Shown piece after piece: positions 23,108 to 32,566 of a DNA stretch of 64,000 bases. Position 1 is the first letter of the stretch; each line of letters opens with the position of its first letter. The notes beneath the pieces were generated by a model. That model made no database searches, was not told where the DNA came from, and saw nothing but the letters and a program-made list of their open reading frames with translations. A program made the position numbers and the translations under genes. Source of the stretch: Flavobacteriales bacterium (GTDB taxonomy: Bacteria > Bacteroidota > Bacteroidia > Flavobacteriales_E > Vicingaceae); NCBI GenBank assembly GCA_020435335.1, contig JAGQZT010000096.1, positions 1 through 64,000 on the forward strand, in the 5' to 3' direction.

Positions 23108-25584
23108 TGAAAACCATTTTCATAGACGTCATATTACCCCTCTCCATTCCTAACCTGTACACCTACCGGTTACCGGAGGAACTGAATGCACACATCCAGA
23201 TCGGACAACGTGTGGTCGTGCCCTTCGGCAAAGGCCGCAAACTCTATTCGGCCCTGGTTAAACACATCCACCACACGCCTCCTGCCGAATACCAGGCCAA
23301 GTACGTGGAATCGCTGCTCGACGAAGCGCCCATCGTGAACGAAAAACAACTGGAACACTGGGAGTGGATCAATAACTACTACCTCGCCTATCCCGGCGAC
23401 GTGTTTAACGCCGCTCTTCCTGGAGCTTTAAAACTGGCCAGTGAAACCAAAGTCCTGCTGAACGGCGACTACGACGGCGACATCAACGACCTGACCGACA
23501 ACGAATACCTGATCCTCGAGGCTCTGGAAGTGAGGCAAGTACTCACCCTCCAGGAAATTGCCGAGATCCTCAACATCAAGCACGTACACCGCATCGTGAA
23601 ATCCCTCATCGAGAAACGGGTGATCGTGGTGGAAGAAGACATCAAACGCAAGTATAAACCGAAGATCGTGCAATATGTACGGTTCACCGAACAGGCCGAT
23701 AACGAGGAAAACCTGAAAGTAATCTTTGATGACCTGAGCCGAGCCAGCAAACAGCTGGAAGCACTTATGAGTTTCATTCACCTTTCCAAACGCTACGACA
23801 AGCCCCAGCCCGTGAAGAAACTCGACCTCCAAAAGGTGGTGAATGCTACCGCTTCGGTGATCAATCAACTGGTCAAAAAGAACGTGTTCGAGGTGTACGA
23901 CGTGCAGGAAGACCGCATCGGCGATTACATGAAAGAGCTCGAAGGCGAGAAGACCCTGAACGAACACCAACAGAAAGCTTACAGTGAGATCAAGGAGCAG
24001 CTTCAGGACAAAGATGTGGTACTCCTTCATGGCGTGACGGGTTCCGGCAAGACCGAGATATACATCAAACTGATTCAGGAAGCTGTGGCCAAAGGACAGC
24101 AGGTGCTGTACCTCCTTCCGGAGATTGCCCTCACCACACAACTCATTGCCCGTTTGCAGAAGGTATTCGGCGATGTGATCGGCGTGTATCACTCCAAATT
24201 CAACGAGAATGAACGGGTGGAAATCTGGAACAGCGTACTGAATTTCGGACATACGAAATCAAGCAAATTCCAGGTGATCATGGGTGCGCGCTCATCCATG
24301 TTTCTGCCGTACAGCAACCTCGGACTCATCATCGTTGATGAAGAGCATGAAAACAGCTTCAAACAGTACGAGCCGGCTCCCCGGTACAATGCCCGTGATG
24401 CCTCGATCGTGCTGGCGCACATTCATCAGGCCAAGGTGATCATGGGATCGGCCACACCCGCTGTGGAAAGCTACTGGAATGCCCTGGAAGGCAAGTACGG
24501 CTTGGTGGAACTCACTCAGCGGCATGGTGGGGTGATGCTCCCCGAGGTGTTGTGTGCCGACATCAAGGAAGCCACCCGCAAGAAACAAATGAAGGCCCAT
24601 TTTTCGCCACTCCTGATGGAGCTGATGGAAGATGCTTTCAAGAACAAGGAACAGGTGATCCTCTTCCAGAACCGGCGGGGTTATGCGCCTTACCTCATCT
24701 GTGAGGAATGTGGCCACGTGCCGGAATGCAACAACTGCGACGTTTCACTCACCTACCACAAATTCTCCAATTTGCTGAAGTGCCACTACTGTGGTAACAG
24801 CAAACCCATGCCAACCTCCTGTACGGCCTGCGGCAGCACACGGGTTACCCTGAAAGGTTTCGGCACGGAACAGATCGAAGAGGAATTGTCGCTCCTCTTC
24901 CCCAAGCTGAAAGTCGCCCGGATGGATGCCGACACCACCCGAACAAAAAATGCCTACCAAAACCTGATCACTGACTTTGAAGAAGGCAACATTGATGTGC
25001 TGGTCGGCACGCAGATGGTGACCAAAGGACTCGACTTCGACAACGTATCGGTGGTAGGCATCATGAATGCCGACAACATGCTCAACTTTCCGGATTTCAG
25101 GGCTTTTGAGCGCTCCTACCAGCTGATGAGCCAGGTAAGCGGACGAGCAGGACGAAAGAGCAAACGCGGCAAGGTACTGATTCAGACCTACGATCCCTAC
25201 CATACCATCATCCGGCAGGTGATCGACCACGACTATCTGGGGATGTACAAGGATGAGATCGGACACCGAAAGCAGTTCCATTATCCGCCTTTCGTGCGGC
25301 TGATCCACTTTACGCTGAAGCACCGCGACAAGGATGTATTGAATGCCGGAGCGGATGAATTTGCAGCGGATCTGAAAAAGCACTTCGGCGAACGGGTACT
25401 CGGCCCCGACTTTCCGGTGATTGCCCGGATCCGGAATATGTATCACAAGAACATCCTGTTAAAGGTGGAACGCGAATTATCGGTGAAGAAGACCCGGGAA
25501 ATTATTCTGGAGATCAAAAATAATTTTGAAACGTTTAGCGTAAATAAGAGTATAAGAATTGCGATTGACGTTGACCCTTTATGA
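23107..25584 (+). CDS. priA: Primosomal replication restart helicase PriA (N')
   Basis: 825 residues from the ATG at 23107; the frame also opens at a TTG six bases earlier. The enzyme reloads the replisome at stalled forks. A 3' DNA-end-binding N-terminal domain precedes the superfamily 2 helicase: Walker A LLHGVTGSGKTEIYIKL, DEEH box IIVDEEHENSFKQ, and motif VSGRAGRKSKRGKVLIQTYDP. Eight Cys residues (CEECGHVPECNNCDVS, CHYCG, CTACG) form the two zinc sites. It overlaps pfkA by one base and the START-domain gene by four. Confidence 0.97.
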   Translation: MKTIFIDVILPLSIPNLYTYRLPEELNAHIQIGQRVVVPFGKGRKLYSALVKHIHHTPPAEYQAKYVESLLDEAPIVNEKQLEHWEWINNYYLAYPGDVFNAALPGALKLASETKVLLNGDYDGDINDLTDNEYLILEALEVRQVLTLQEIAEILNIKHVHRIVKSLIEKRVIVVEEDIKRKYKPKIVQYVRFTEQADNEENLKVIFDDLSRASKQLEALMSFIHLSKRYDKPQPVKKLDLQKVVNATASVINQLVKKNVFEVYDVQEDRIGDYMKELEGEKTLNEHQQKAYSEIKEQLQDKDVVLLHGVTGSGKTEIYIKLIQEAVAKGQQVLYLLPEIALTTQLIARLQKVFGDVIGVYHSKFNENERVEIWNSVLNFGHTKSSKFQVIMGARSSMFLPYSNLGLIIVDEEHENSFKQYEPAPRYNARDASIVLAHIHQAKVIMGSATPAVESYWNALEGKYGLVELTQRHGGVMLPEVLCADIKEATRKKQMKAHFSPLLMELMEDAFKNKEQVILFQNRRGYAPYLICEECGHVPECNNCDVSLTYHKFSNLLKCHYCGNSKPMPTSCTACGSTRVTLKGFGTEQIEEELSLLFPKLKVARMDADTTRTKNAYQNLITDFEEGNIDVLVGTQMVTKGLDFDNVSVVGIMNADNMLNFPDFRAFERSYQLMSQVSGRAGRKSKRGKVLIQTYDPYHTIIRQVIDHDYLGMYKDEIGHRKQFHYPPFVRLIHFTLKHRDKDVLNAGADEFAADLKKHFGERVLGPDFPVIARIRNMYHKNILLKVERELSVKKTREIILEIKNNFETFSVNKSIRIAIDVDPL

Positions 25585-26219
25585 CCAAATTAACTTTCTT
25601 GATAACAGCCCTCCTGCTCTTCCTGCATCCGGTTCCGGACAACAAATGGAAACTGGAAAAGGATAAGAACAACATCAAGGTGTATTCGCATATTCCTGAG
25701 GGTTCGGAATTGAAGGAAATCCGCATGGTGAGTAAAGCAAATGCAGACCTTTCGCATGCGGTGTCGGTGCTGATGGATGTGGAAGGCTATTCGAAATGGA
25801 TCTACAACTGCCGCAGTGCCAAGATCGTGAAACACGTCAAGGAGCGGGAGATCATTTACTACAGCGTTACAGCCGCTCCGTGGCCCCTCATTGACCGGGA
25901 TTTGGTGGTGCACAACAAAATCTACCAGAACCCGAAGACCAAAGCCGTATTTTCCCAGTCGATGGCAACGACCGATGTGCTGGCTCCCGTTCCCGGTAAA
26001 ATCCGGATCACCGACCTCTATGGTTTATGGAAATTCACCCCGCTCGGAAATGGCGAGATCGAGATCGAATACTACATCCGTGTCGATCCGGCAGGCATTC
26101 TACCCCCCTGGGTAGTGAATATGTTCATCTCCACCGGTCCATACCAGTCCATGCTCAAGTTCAAGGAACAACTGAAAAAAGAAGAACATCAGGTGAAGCT
26201 CGATTTCATCGAGGAATAA
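25581..26219 (+). CDS. Secreted START-domain (Bet v1-like) protein
   Basis: 212 residues. A signal peptide (about 1-19, LTFLITALLLFLHPV) is followed by a START/SRPBCC helix-grip domain: WKLEKDKNNIKVYSH, VEGYSKWIYNCRSAKIVK, WPLIDRDLVVHNKIYQ, GIEIEYYIRVDPAG-type strands and a C-terminal helix after PPWVVNMFISTGPYQSMLKFKEQL. Such domains bind lipids or hydrophobic ligands; a periplasmic or surface place is likely. Its ATG overlaps the priA stop (ATGA). No ligand can be named. Confidence 0.85.
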   Translation: MTKLTFLITALLLFLHPVPDNKWKLEKDKNNIKVYSHIPEGSELKEIRMVSKANADLSHAVSVLMDVEGYSKWIYNCRSAKIVKHVKEREIIYYSVTAAPWPLIDRDLVVHNKIYQNPKTKAVFSQSMATTDVLAPVPGKIRITDLYGLWKFTPLGNGEIEIEYYIRVDPAGILPPWVVNMFISTGPYQSMLKFKEQLKKEEHQVKLDFIEE

Positions 26220-26252
26220 ACAACCTCCCGAGCCCGGTCTGCACTTACGAGA

Positions 26253-27080
26253 TCAATAAGCCTCAATATACATACTCGACACAGCAGAAGCTCTGAAAAA
26301 CCCGAGAGCTCCGTTACTCACATTCGAAGGGATATTGGCCGGAGGTCCTGAAAAAAGATCTCCGTTATATTGTGTTTCAAGCGCTATCGCCAGTAAAAAG
26401 TCGTAGTAACTCCTGGATATGGAATGCATTTCTATCGCTATTTTTAACGTATCTGCTTGCGGCAAATCACTAAGCAGAATCTCCTGAAATTCAAATCCTG
26501 CTATGTAGTTTCCATCTACAAATTCATCTGTAACGAACATAATATCATTCACATCTTCGGTATAATCAATTCCATTGATGTTAACCAGCCACATGTAATT
26601 ATTCCCTACCCCGGCCGGTTCCGGTCCGTAATGTGAAAGAATAAGCACATCTTCATCCTCAAAATTCAACCCCACATCCAGCAGAACCGTATCAATCGGC
26701 GCCACAGACTCCAGGGTGGATTCAGCGGTATAAAACTGATTATCCGCCGTGGTGATGTTTAACGTATAGGTCCTGCCAATTACCCCTGCATAACTCGCTG
26801 ATGTCTGATACACTCCCGGTGAAGTTTCGGTAAGCGTATGGGTAGTAATGCCATCTGTAATGGTAACGGTAGCCCCCTCTTCTCTTGGGGCAGGTTGATT
26901 TTCATAGTAACTGGTTGTCCGCGTTAGTTCAATGGTATGCGCTTTCGCCTGATCGGTAATACTTCCTTCCACGACCAACCTCGAATTCTCCTGATCATTT
27001 AATTCGAAATCAATTTTCTTTTGGCATGAAACCAGGATCATGGTAGAAAGTAAAAACAGGATGTAAGGTCTATTTCGCAT
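26253..27080 (-). CDS. DUF4249 lipoprotein, receptor partner 2
   Basis: 275 residues from the ATG at 27080, five bases after the receptor stop; the frame also opens upstream at a TTG (27125) inside the receptor gene. A lipoprotein signal (YILFLLSTMILVSCQKK) is followed by FELNDQENSRLVVEGSITDQAKAHTIELTRTTSYYENQPAP, the DUF4249 start seen in copy 1. The two lipoproteins are clearly related but diverged. It forms the second receptor-lipoprotein pair of the window, without an intervening small ORF. Confidence 0.88.
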   Translation of the reverse strand: MRNRPYILFLLSTMILVSCQKKIDFELNDQENSRLVVEGSITDQAKAHTIELTRTTSYYENQPAPREEGATVTITDGITTHTLTETSPGVYQTSASYAGVIGRTYTLNITTADNQFYTAESTLESVAPIDTVLLDVGLNFEDEDVLILSHYGPEPAGVGNNYMWLVNINGIDYTEDVNDIMFVTDEFVDGNYIAGFEFQEILLSDLPQADTLKIAIEMHSISRSYYDFLLAIALETQYNGDLFSGPPANIPSNVSNGALGFFRASAVSSMYIEAY

Positions 27081-27084
27081 CGAA

Positions 27085-29451
27085 TTAAAATTTAAAGTTG
27101 TAAGAAATGGAAGGAATGATCTCAAAGAAGTAAATCATGTGAGCCTCCGTAACCGTTGGGTTATCCTCATTCTGTCTGAACACAATTGAAAAGGCATTTT
27201 GCCGTCTGTAAACGTTATAAACAGAAAAATTCCAGTTGCTTTCATACTTCCATCTGGGCTTCCCATTTTTCTTCGGAGGCTTTTGATCCCATTTTTTACC
27301 ATATAAGGTAAGCGACAGGTCGAATCTGTGAAATGCCGGCATCCGTTCCGCATTTCTGTCCGAAAAAACGGGCACCACATTTCCCTTGTACTCGAAACGG
27401 CCGGTTGGAACCGTGATTGCCTGCCCTGTAGCAAACACCCAATTGCTGGAAATATTAACCCTTTCATTCAAGTCGTATGAGGCAACGACTGAAATATCGT
27501 GTGTCCTGTCGTAAGGAGCAAAATATGCTTTACCATTGTTAATTTCAGGGATTTCTCTTTTCGTTTGAGAATAAGTATAGCCAACCCAGCCGGTAAACTG
27601 TCCCTTTTGTTTTTTCAGCAAAACCTCAGCTCCGTAAGAATAGGAATCACCAAACCGTAATTCGCCCTCCAGGTATTTATTCAGCAGCAGCTCCGCATGA
27701 TCTCTAAAATCAATGGTGTTGTACATTTTTTTGTAGTACACTTCCAACGATGTTTCAAACGTATTTTCTTTGAAATTTCTGAAATACCCCAAAGCTACCT
27801 GATCGGCCAATTGCGGTTCAACCAGCAACGAACTCGAAAACCAAACGCTCAAAGGAGATGAAGACGTTGAATTATTGGCCTGATGCAAATACTGGGTCAT
27901 TCTGTTGTAAGTTGCTTTTAAAGAGGCATTTTCATTCAGCATGTACCGGATACTCAACCGGGGTTCAAGGTTAAAATAACTATTAAATATTCCTCCCGAA
28001 TTAGTCACCGTATCCTGAACCTGGTAAACATCCGGGTTACTGGTATCAAACACATAAGAGGTATCTACCCCTACATTCTGGAATAATGATGCTCTTAATC
28101 CGTAATGAACTCTCAGTCTTTTCGAAAGGTCCTGCTCGTTACTGATGTAGGCGGCATGTTCCAAGGCATATTTATCCGGCAATATAAAATCGTTGAAGAT
28201 GCTCTGATCCAATGATTTTACTTTTCCGGGTTTAAACGTATGATGTATCGAGTTAACACCGAATCTTAATGTGTTTTTCGGATTGGCATAGTAGGTAAAA
28301 TCGGCTTTCACACTTTTATCTATGATCCGGGATGTCCATTCGAAAGCTTCCGTACCTTCCGGCACACCTAAGTTGTAATCAAAATTGCTGTATATTAACG
28401 TGAAGTTTGAAAACAGTTTATTTGTAAACAAATGATTCCATCTTAATGTTCCGGTGGCATTCCCCCAATGCATGCCGAATTCATCTCCGAATCGAAATAC
28501 ATCCCGGCCAAAATAACCCGACAGATACAGTTTATTATTCTCATTGATCTGGTAGTTTACCTTGGCATTTAAATCATAAAAATAAAGCTGATTTTCCCGC
28601 AGGGCCGTGTCGCTGGACAGTTTTAAAAACAAATCGGCGTAAGTTCTCCTTGCGGAAATGATAAAGGAGCTTTTATCCTTTTGAATCGGTCCCTCCAGTG
28701 TTAGCCTGCTTGCTATCAACCCCAATCCGCCGGAAACACTCATCTGCTTGGAGTTACCTTCTTTCATATGAATATCCAGTAAAGAGGATAACCTTCCGCC
28801 ATACCGGGCAGGAATACCTCCTTTATAAATTTGCAAATCTTTAATCGCATCCTGATTGAATACGGAAAAGAATCCCAAAAAATGGGACGGGTTGTATACC
28901 GGAGCTTCATCTAATAGAATTAGATTTTGATCCGACGAGCCCCCTCTGACAAAAAAACCGGTTGTTCCTTCTCCTCCCGACTGAACACCGGGCAACAATT
29001 GTATCGTTTTCAACACATCGACTTCGCCAAAAAGTGCAGGTATTTTTTTTACCTTTTCCATTTTCAGCGTAACCGTACTCATTTCCGTTTCTTCTACATT
29101 TTTTTGCTCTTTTTCAGCAGTCACTTCAAATGTTTCAATAGCAACGGAGCTATTTTCCAGTTCTAAATTCAACTTCATGTCTTCGGTTACATCAATCGTT
29201 TTGATTACCGAAGTATATCCAATGTACGAGATGGTAAACGTATATTTCCCTTCCGGCAGGGTTAAGGAGTAAAAACCATAGATATTGGATACCGTTCCCG
29301 ACTTGATCTCATCCACATAGATGGTAGCTCCTATCAGTGCTTCACCATCGGCAGCATCTTTTAGCACACCACTGATGGTATGCTTTTCTTGAGAAAACCC
29401 ATTAATCGCTAGAAAACAGCCGATCAATACCCCTAAATACCCTTTTAACAT
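27085..29451 (-). CDS. TonB-dependent receptor with carboxypeptidase-like N-terminal domain (copy 2)
   Basis: 788 residues from the ATG at 29451, which starts the signal peptide LKGYLGVLIGCFLAINGFSQ; the frame extends to a GTG at 29568 with no signal. Same order as copy 1: carboxypeptidase-regulatory-like domain (HTISGVLKDAADGEALIGATI), plug (VLKTIQLLPGVQSGGEG, FFVRGGSSDQNLILLDEAPVYNPSHFLGFFSVFNQDAIKDL) and barrel ending SISYNFKF. Long stretches match copy 1 nearly word for word, so they are paralogues of similar length (786 and 788). This copy looks more AT-rich. Ligand unknown. Confidence 0.92.
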   Translation of the reverse strand: MLKGYLGVLIGCFLAINGFSQEKHTISGVLKDAADGEALIGATIYVDEIKSGTVSNIYGFYSLTLPEGKYTFTISYIGYTSVIKTIDVTEDMKLNLELENSSVAIETFEVTAEKEQKNVEETEMSTVTLKMEKVKKIPALFGEVDVLKTIQLLPGVQSGGEGTTGFFVRGGSSDQNLILLDEAPVYNPSHFLGFFSVFNQDAIKDLQIYKGGIPARYGGRLSSLLDIHMKEGNSKQMSVSGGLGLIASRLTLEGPIQKDKSSFIISARRTYADLFLKLSSDTALRENQLYFYDLNAKVNYQINENNKLYLSGYFGRDVFRFGDEFGMHWGNATGTLRWNHLFTNKLFSNFTLIYSNFDYNLGVPEGTEAFEWTSRIIDKSVKADFTYYANPKNTLRFGVNSIHHTFKPGKVKSLDQSIFNDFILPDKYALEHAAYISNEQDLSKRLRVHYGLRASLFQNVGVDTSYVFDTSNPDVYQVQDTVTNSGGIFNSYFNLEPRLSIRYMLNENASLKATYNRMTQYLHQANNSTSSSPLSVWFSSSLLVEPQLADQVALGYFRNFKENTFETSLEVYYKKMYNTIDFRDHAELLLNKYLEGELRFGDSYSYGAEVLLKKQKGQFTGWVGYTYSQTKREIPEINNGKAYFAPYDRTHDISVVASYDLNERVNISSNWVFATGQAITVPTGRFEYKGNVVPVFSDRNAERMPAFHRFDLSLTLYGKKWDQKPPKKNGKPRWKYESNWNFSVYNVYRRQNAFSIVFRQNEDNPTVTEAHMIYFFEIIPSISYNFKF

Positions 29452-29484
29452 ATTGCCTTTTGCGTGAGACGCTTCACCTATCAT

Positions 29485-29500
29485 ATTTGTTACAACAAAT
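29485..29500. promoter_or_regulatory. Palindrome upstream of receptor copy 2
   Basis: ATTTGTT-AC-AACAAAT: two perfect 7-base arms around two bases, 34 bases before the receptor ATG at 29451. The position and symmetry fit an operator for a dimeric regulator. Which one is unknown. Confidence 0.4.
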
Positions 29501-29564
29501 TTGAAATTAATTTTTTTAATGCGCGAACTGTTTTTTGTGAACGGAAGGTTTTGCTGATAAAAGG

Positions 29565-31976
29565 TCACATCCCATCCATGTCGAAATCGTCGTAATCACG
29601 ATCCCGCTGGCGCTTCTTCTTCTGATTGATGCGGTAGGTAAAATTAACCCGGAAATAACGGGATCGCCACTGGTGTTCATCTTCCGACACGAAGTTCTCC
29701 CCGAAGGATGTGCTTCTGCGTTTTCGGGTGTTGAAGAGGTCTTTCACATTGAATGTAAACGTACCGTTTCCTTTCAGGCAATCGAAGGTCAACCCCAAAT
29801 CAAGGGAATAACGTGCCAGGGTCTCTCCCTGAGGAGATTGCTGCGGCGCCTGGTAATTGAAAGATGCCTGAAAACCGTAATCCTTTTTGATGGTCCACTT
29901 GGAGTTCAGTTTGGTATTCCAGGCCAAAGCATCGCTGTTGTAGGAAACCTGATCGTACAGCCCTTCGCGGATGGAACGGTAAAAATTAAAACTTCCGCGC
30001 AGGTTCCACCAGTCATTGATCTCTTGCGAACCCGAGAATTCTACTCCGTAAGCGTCTTCTATACCTAAATTGATCGGATAACGCTTGGTCACCCCCTCAA
30101 CATCGGCGAATGTAATCCGCTCAATCACATCCGTGGTAAAACGGTAGTACACGCTGGTCAGGAAAGAGCCTTTATCCCAGTTCTTCAGATAACCGACTTC
30201 GTAGGCATCGGTATATTCCGGATTCAGGTTCGGGTTTCCGGAGAAATTACTACGGGAATCCGTGTAACTGAAAAACGGCAACATGTACCAGTGGCGCGGG
30301 CGTTGAATTCGCTTGCTGTAACTCACCTGGAAGGAATGATCTTTTTTCAGTTCGTAGTTCAGGTGTACACTCGGGAAGAAATTGAGGTAGTCCCGGTAGT
30401 TCGTCTCGTTGGTTCCCAACAGATCGGTTTTGATGTCGGAATACTCCGAACGCACACCCAGCTGATAGGAAAATCGCTTCAACTTTTTCCCGTACATGAG
30501 GTATGCGGCGTAGATTTTCTCGTTGTAGACCACTTCGTTGATAAAGCCCGGAATAGCCTCGTAACGTTGTGTAGAATCATTGAATTCACCCACCGCATAA
30601 TCGTCAATCACTTCCCGGAGATTGGCTTTCATCCCGAATTCAATCTTCCCTTTCTGGATCGGATGGATGTAATCGGTCTGAAATAACCAGTTCACCGACC
30701 CTTCGTTGTTAAATGCACTTTGTTTCAAGTTCTCGGAAGCGATCACATTATTGGTTTGTGTAATGGTTGAACTTTCATTGTCTACATTCTGTGATTGTTG
30801 AATATCAAACGTAAACAGGCGATCTTTTTGTTTGAATGTTTTGCGGTAATTCAGCGACAAATCGTAAGAATACAGATCTTTATCTTCGTCCTCAAAACGG
30901 TTTACGGTTTGTGTCGCGATATCGAGGTCGTTAAAATCATTGTAGGTCAGATCCACCTTATTGTTGGCATCCCCGATGTTGTAACGTCCGCTCACCGTTA
31001 ACGAATTGTAGTCGTTGAAGTAGATCTCGGTTCCCAGCGTAAAATTATTGTCAAAGGTAAAGCGTTTGGTCTGCGATTCACTGGTGTAGCTGAACGAAGT
31101 GTCCGGATAGGTAAAAATCTGGCTCGAGCTGGCATTTCCCGGTGAGTCCCTGAAGCTTACTCCGTAACCGGTAAATATGCTGTAATTCTTGCGCTTGAAC
31201 GTTACGTTGAATCCGGCACCGTAGTTGTTCGGGTAACCCAAACTGGCATTTACGGTACCATTCACCCCTTCGCGCTTGTCCCGTTTCAATACGATGTTGA
31301 TGATGCCCACTTCCCCTTCGGCGTCATAGCGGGCAGAAGGATTGGTAATCACTTCGATTTTTTCAATTTGATTTCCCTGCAATTGCTTCAAGGCATTGGC
31401 CGTACTCATACCGGACAAACCGGAAGGTTTCCCGTTGATGAGGATACGCACATTTTCGCTTCCGCGGAGACTCACATTTCCATCCACATCTACGGAAACG
31501 GAAGGTACATTATCGAGTACTTCGGTCGCATCAGCACCTTGATTGGTGGCATCTTTCTCTACATTATAAACCTTCTTATCCAGATCGAGTTCCATCAACT
31601 TCTTTTCTTCCACCACTTCGAATTCGTCGAGGTTGGCAACGTCCGGTTCCAGCCCGATCTTCTTCAGGTTCACATCGGCGCTGCTCACCACAATACCCTT
31701 AATGGTTTTTGTTTTAAAACTCAAAAAAGACACCTTGGCATAATAGTTCCCGGGCTTCACGGAAACGGAAAATTTCCCATTCAGTTCGGAAGCTGCTCCG
31801 GCGGCATAAGTCGAGTCTTTGGTTTGAAACAATGCGACCGAGACATAAGGCAAAGGTTCTCCCGCATTATCGAACACCTGACCATAAACGGAGAACTTCT
31901 CCGTTGGACGTTGAGCCTGAACACCCATGGTGAATAGCACGGCCAACAAAATGGTGAGACCTTTAAATTTTGCCAT
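29565..31976 (-). CDS. Outer membrane beta-barrel protein with carboxypeptidase-like domain
   Basis: 803 residues from the ATG at 31976, which begins a signal peptide (AKFKGLTILLAVLFTMGVQAQ); an in-frame ATG at 32015 gives a longer form. An N-terminal carboxypeptidase-regulatory-like domain (FSVYGQVFDNAGEPLPYVSVALFQ) and a plug-like segment (LDNVPSVSVDVDGNVSLRGSENVRILINGKPSGL) precede a large barrel of the PF14905-type outer membrane family, ending in NFTYRINQKKKRQRDRD and an acidic tail. It sits directly upstream of receptor copy 2 but lacks the long TonB-receptor consensus stretches, so it is a separate family. Substrate unknown. Confidence 0.88.
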   Translation of the reverse strand: MAKFKGLTILLAVLFTMGVQAQRPTEKFSVYGQVFDNAGEPLPYVSVALFQTKDSTYAAGAASELNGKFSVSVKPGNYYAKVSFLSFKTKTIKGIVVSSADVNLKKIGLEPDVANLDEFEVVEEKKLMELDLDKKVYNVEKDATNQGADATEVLDNVPSVSVDVDGNVSLRGSENVRILINGKPSGLSGMSTANALKQLQGNQIEKIEVITNPSARYDAEGEVGIINIVLKRDKREGVNGTVNASLGYPNNYGAGFNVTFKRKNYSIFTGYGVSFRDSPGNASSSQIFTYPDTSFSYTSESQTKRFTFDNNFTLGTEIYFNDYNSLTVSGRYNIGDANNKVDLTYNDFNDLDIATQTVNRFEDEDKDLYSYDLSLNYRKTFKQKDRLFTFDIQQSQNVDNESSTITQTNNVIASENLKQSAFNNEGSVNWLFQTDYIHPIQKGKIEFGMKANLREVIDDYAVGEFNDSTQRYEAIPGFINEVVYNEKIYAAYLMYGKKLKRFSYQLGVRSEYSDIKTDLLGTNETNYRDYLNFFPSVHLNYELKKDHSFQVSYSKRIQRPRHWYMLPFFSYTDSRSNFSGNPNLNPEYTDAYEVGYLKNWDKGSFLTSVYYRFTTDVIERITFADVEGVTKRYPINLGIEDAYGVEFSGSQEINDWWNLRGSFNFYRSIREGLYDQVSYNSDALAWNTKLNSKWTIKKDYGFQASFNYQAPQQSPQGETLARYSLDLGLTFDCLKGNGTFTFNVKDLFNTRKRRSTSFGENFVSEDEHQWRSRYFRVNFTYRINQKKKRQRDRDYDDFDMDGM

Positions 31977-31982
31977 AGCTTG

Positions 31983-31990
31983 CAAAAGTA
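31983..31990 (-). promoter_or_regulatory. Candidate -7 box for the outer membrane barrel gene
   Basis: Minus-strand TACTTTTG fits TAnnTTTG just upstream of the ATG at 31976. A -33 box is not seen at the right distance and the leader would be very short. Confidence 0.25.
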
Positions 31991-32067
31991 GTGTTTCCAT
32001 AGCACGCTTTGACATTTTATTCCTTTATTTGTTTAATCGATGATGATAAAATTTACGGCAAAAAACC

Positions 32068-32523
32068 ATGAGCAATCCTTTCAAATCAACCGTCCACAAG
32101 CACTGCCTGGAACAATTAGCGGAGGGGATTCAGGCTTTGCAAACCGCCCTTGAAAATGCTCAGCATAGTGCCAACCAGGAGACCAAAAGCAGTGCGGGTG
32201 ATAAGCACGAAACCGGAAGAGCGATGGCTCAACTGGAAGTGGAGAAGCTGGCCGTTCAGTTGAATCAGTCCGTGCAAGCACAGGAATACCTGATGCGCTT
32301 CACTCCGGATCAACCATCCGGACAAATCATCCCGGGCAGTCTGGTAGAGACGGATCGGGGCTGGTTTTACCTCAGCATCCCTCTCGGAAAACAGATCATC
32401 GCCGGGCAAACCGTTTTTGTGATCTCCGGCATTTCTCCGATCGGGAAAATGCTATTGTCACGAACAGAAAACGACCGGTTTACATTTAACGGTACCGAAT
32501 ACCTGATCAAGCGGTTTTTTTGA
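32068..32523 (+). CDS. GreA/GreB C-terminal-domain-like protein
   Basis: 151 residues. The first half is a helical, Gln/Glu-rich stretch (CLEQLAEGIQALQTALENAQHSANQE, then KHETGRAMAQLEVEKLAVQLNQ) like a short coiled coil. The second half (PGSLVETDRGWFYLSI, VISGISPIGKMLLSRTENDRFTFNGTEYLI) resembles the FKBP-like C-terminal domain of transcript cleavage factors GreA/GreB. Homologues in the Bacteroidota are sometimes mislabelled as 3-oxoacyl-ACP synthase; no such motif is present. It may bind RNA polymerase's secondary channel, but the acidic tip residues are not clear. Confidence 0.7.
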   Translation: MSNPFKSTVHKHCLEQLAEGIQALQTALENAQHSANQETKSSAGDKHETGRAMAQLEVEKLAVQLNQSVQAQEYLMRFTPDQPSGQIIPGSLVETDRGWFYLSIPLGKQIIAGQTVFVISGISPIGKMLLSRTENDRFTFNGTEYLIKRFF

Positions 32524-32566
32524 TTTTTTTATGCGGCTATCCCATCATTTTTAGCTATAATTGCTC

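Noticed and set aside
23428-24252. Long minus-strand frame inside priA
   Set aside because: Antisense shadow of a GC-rich, well-conserved gene; its translation has no domain signature.
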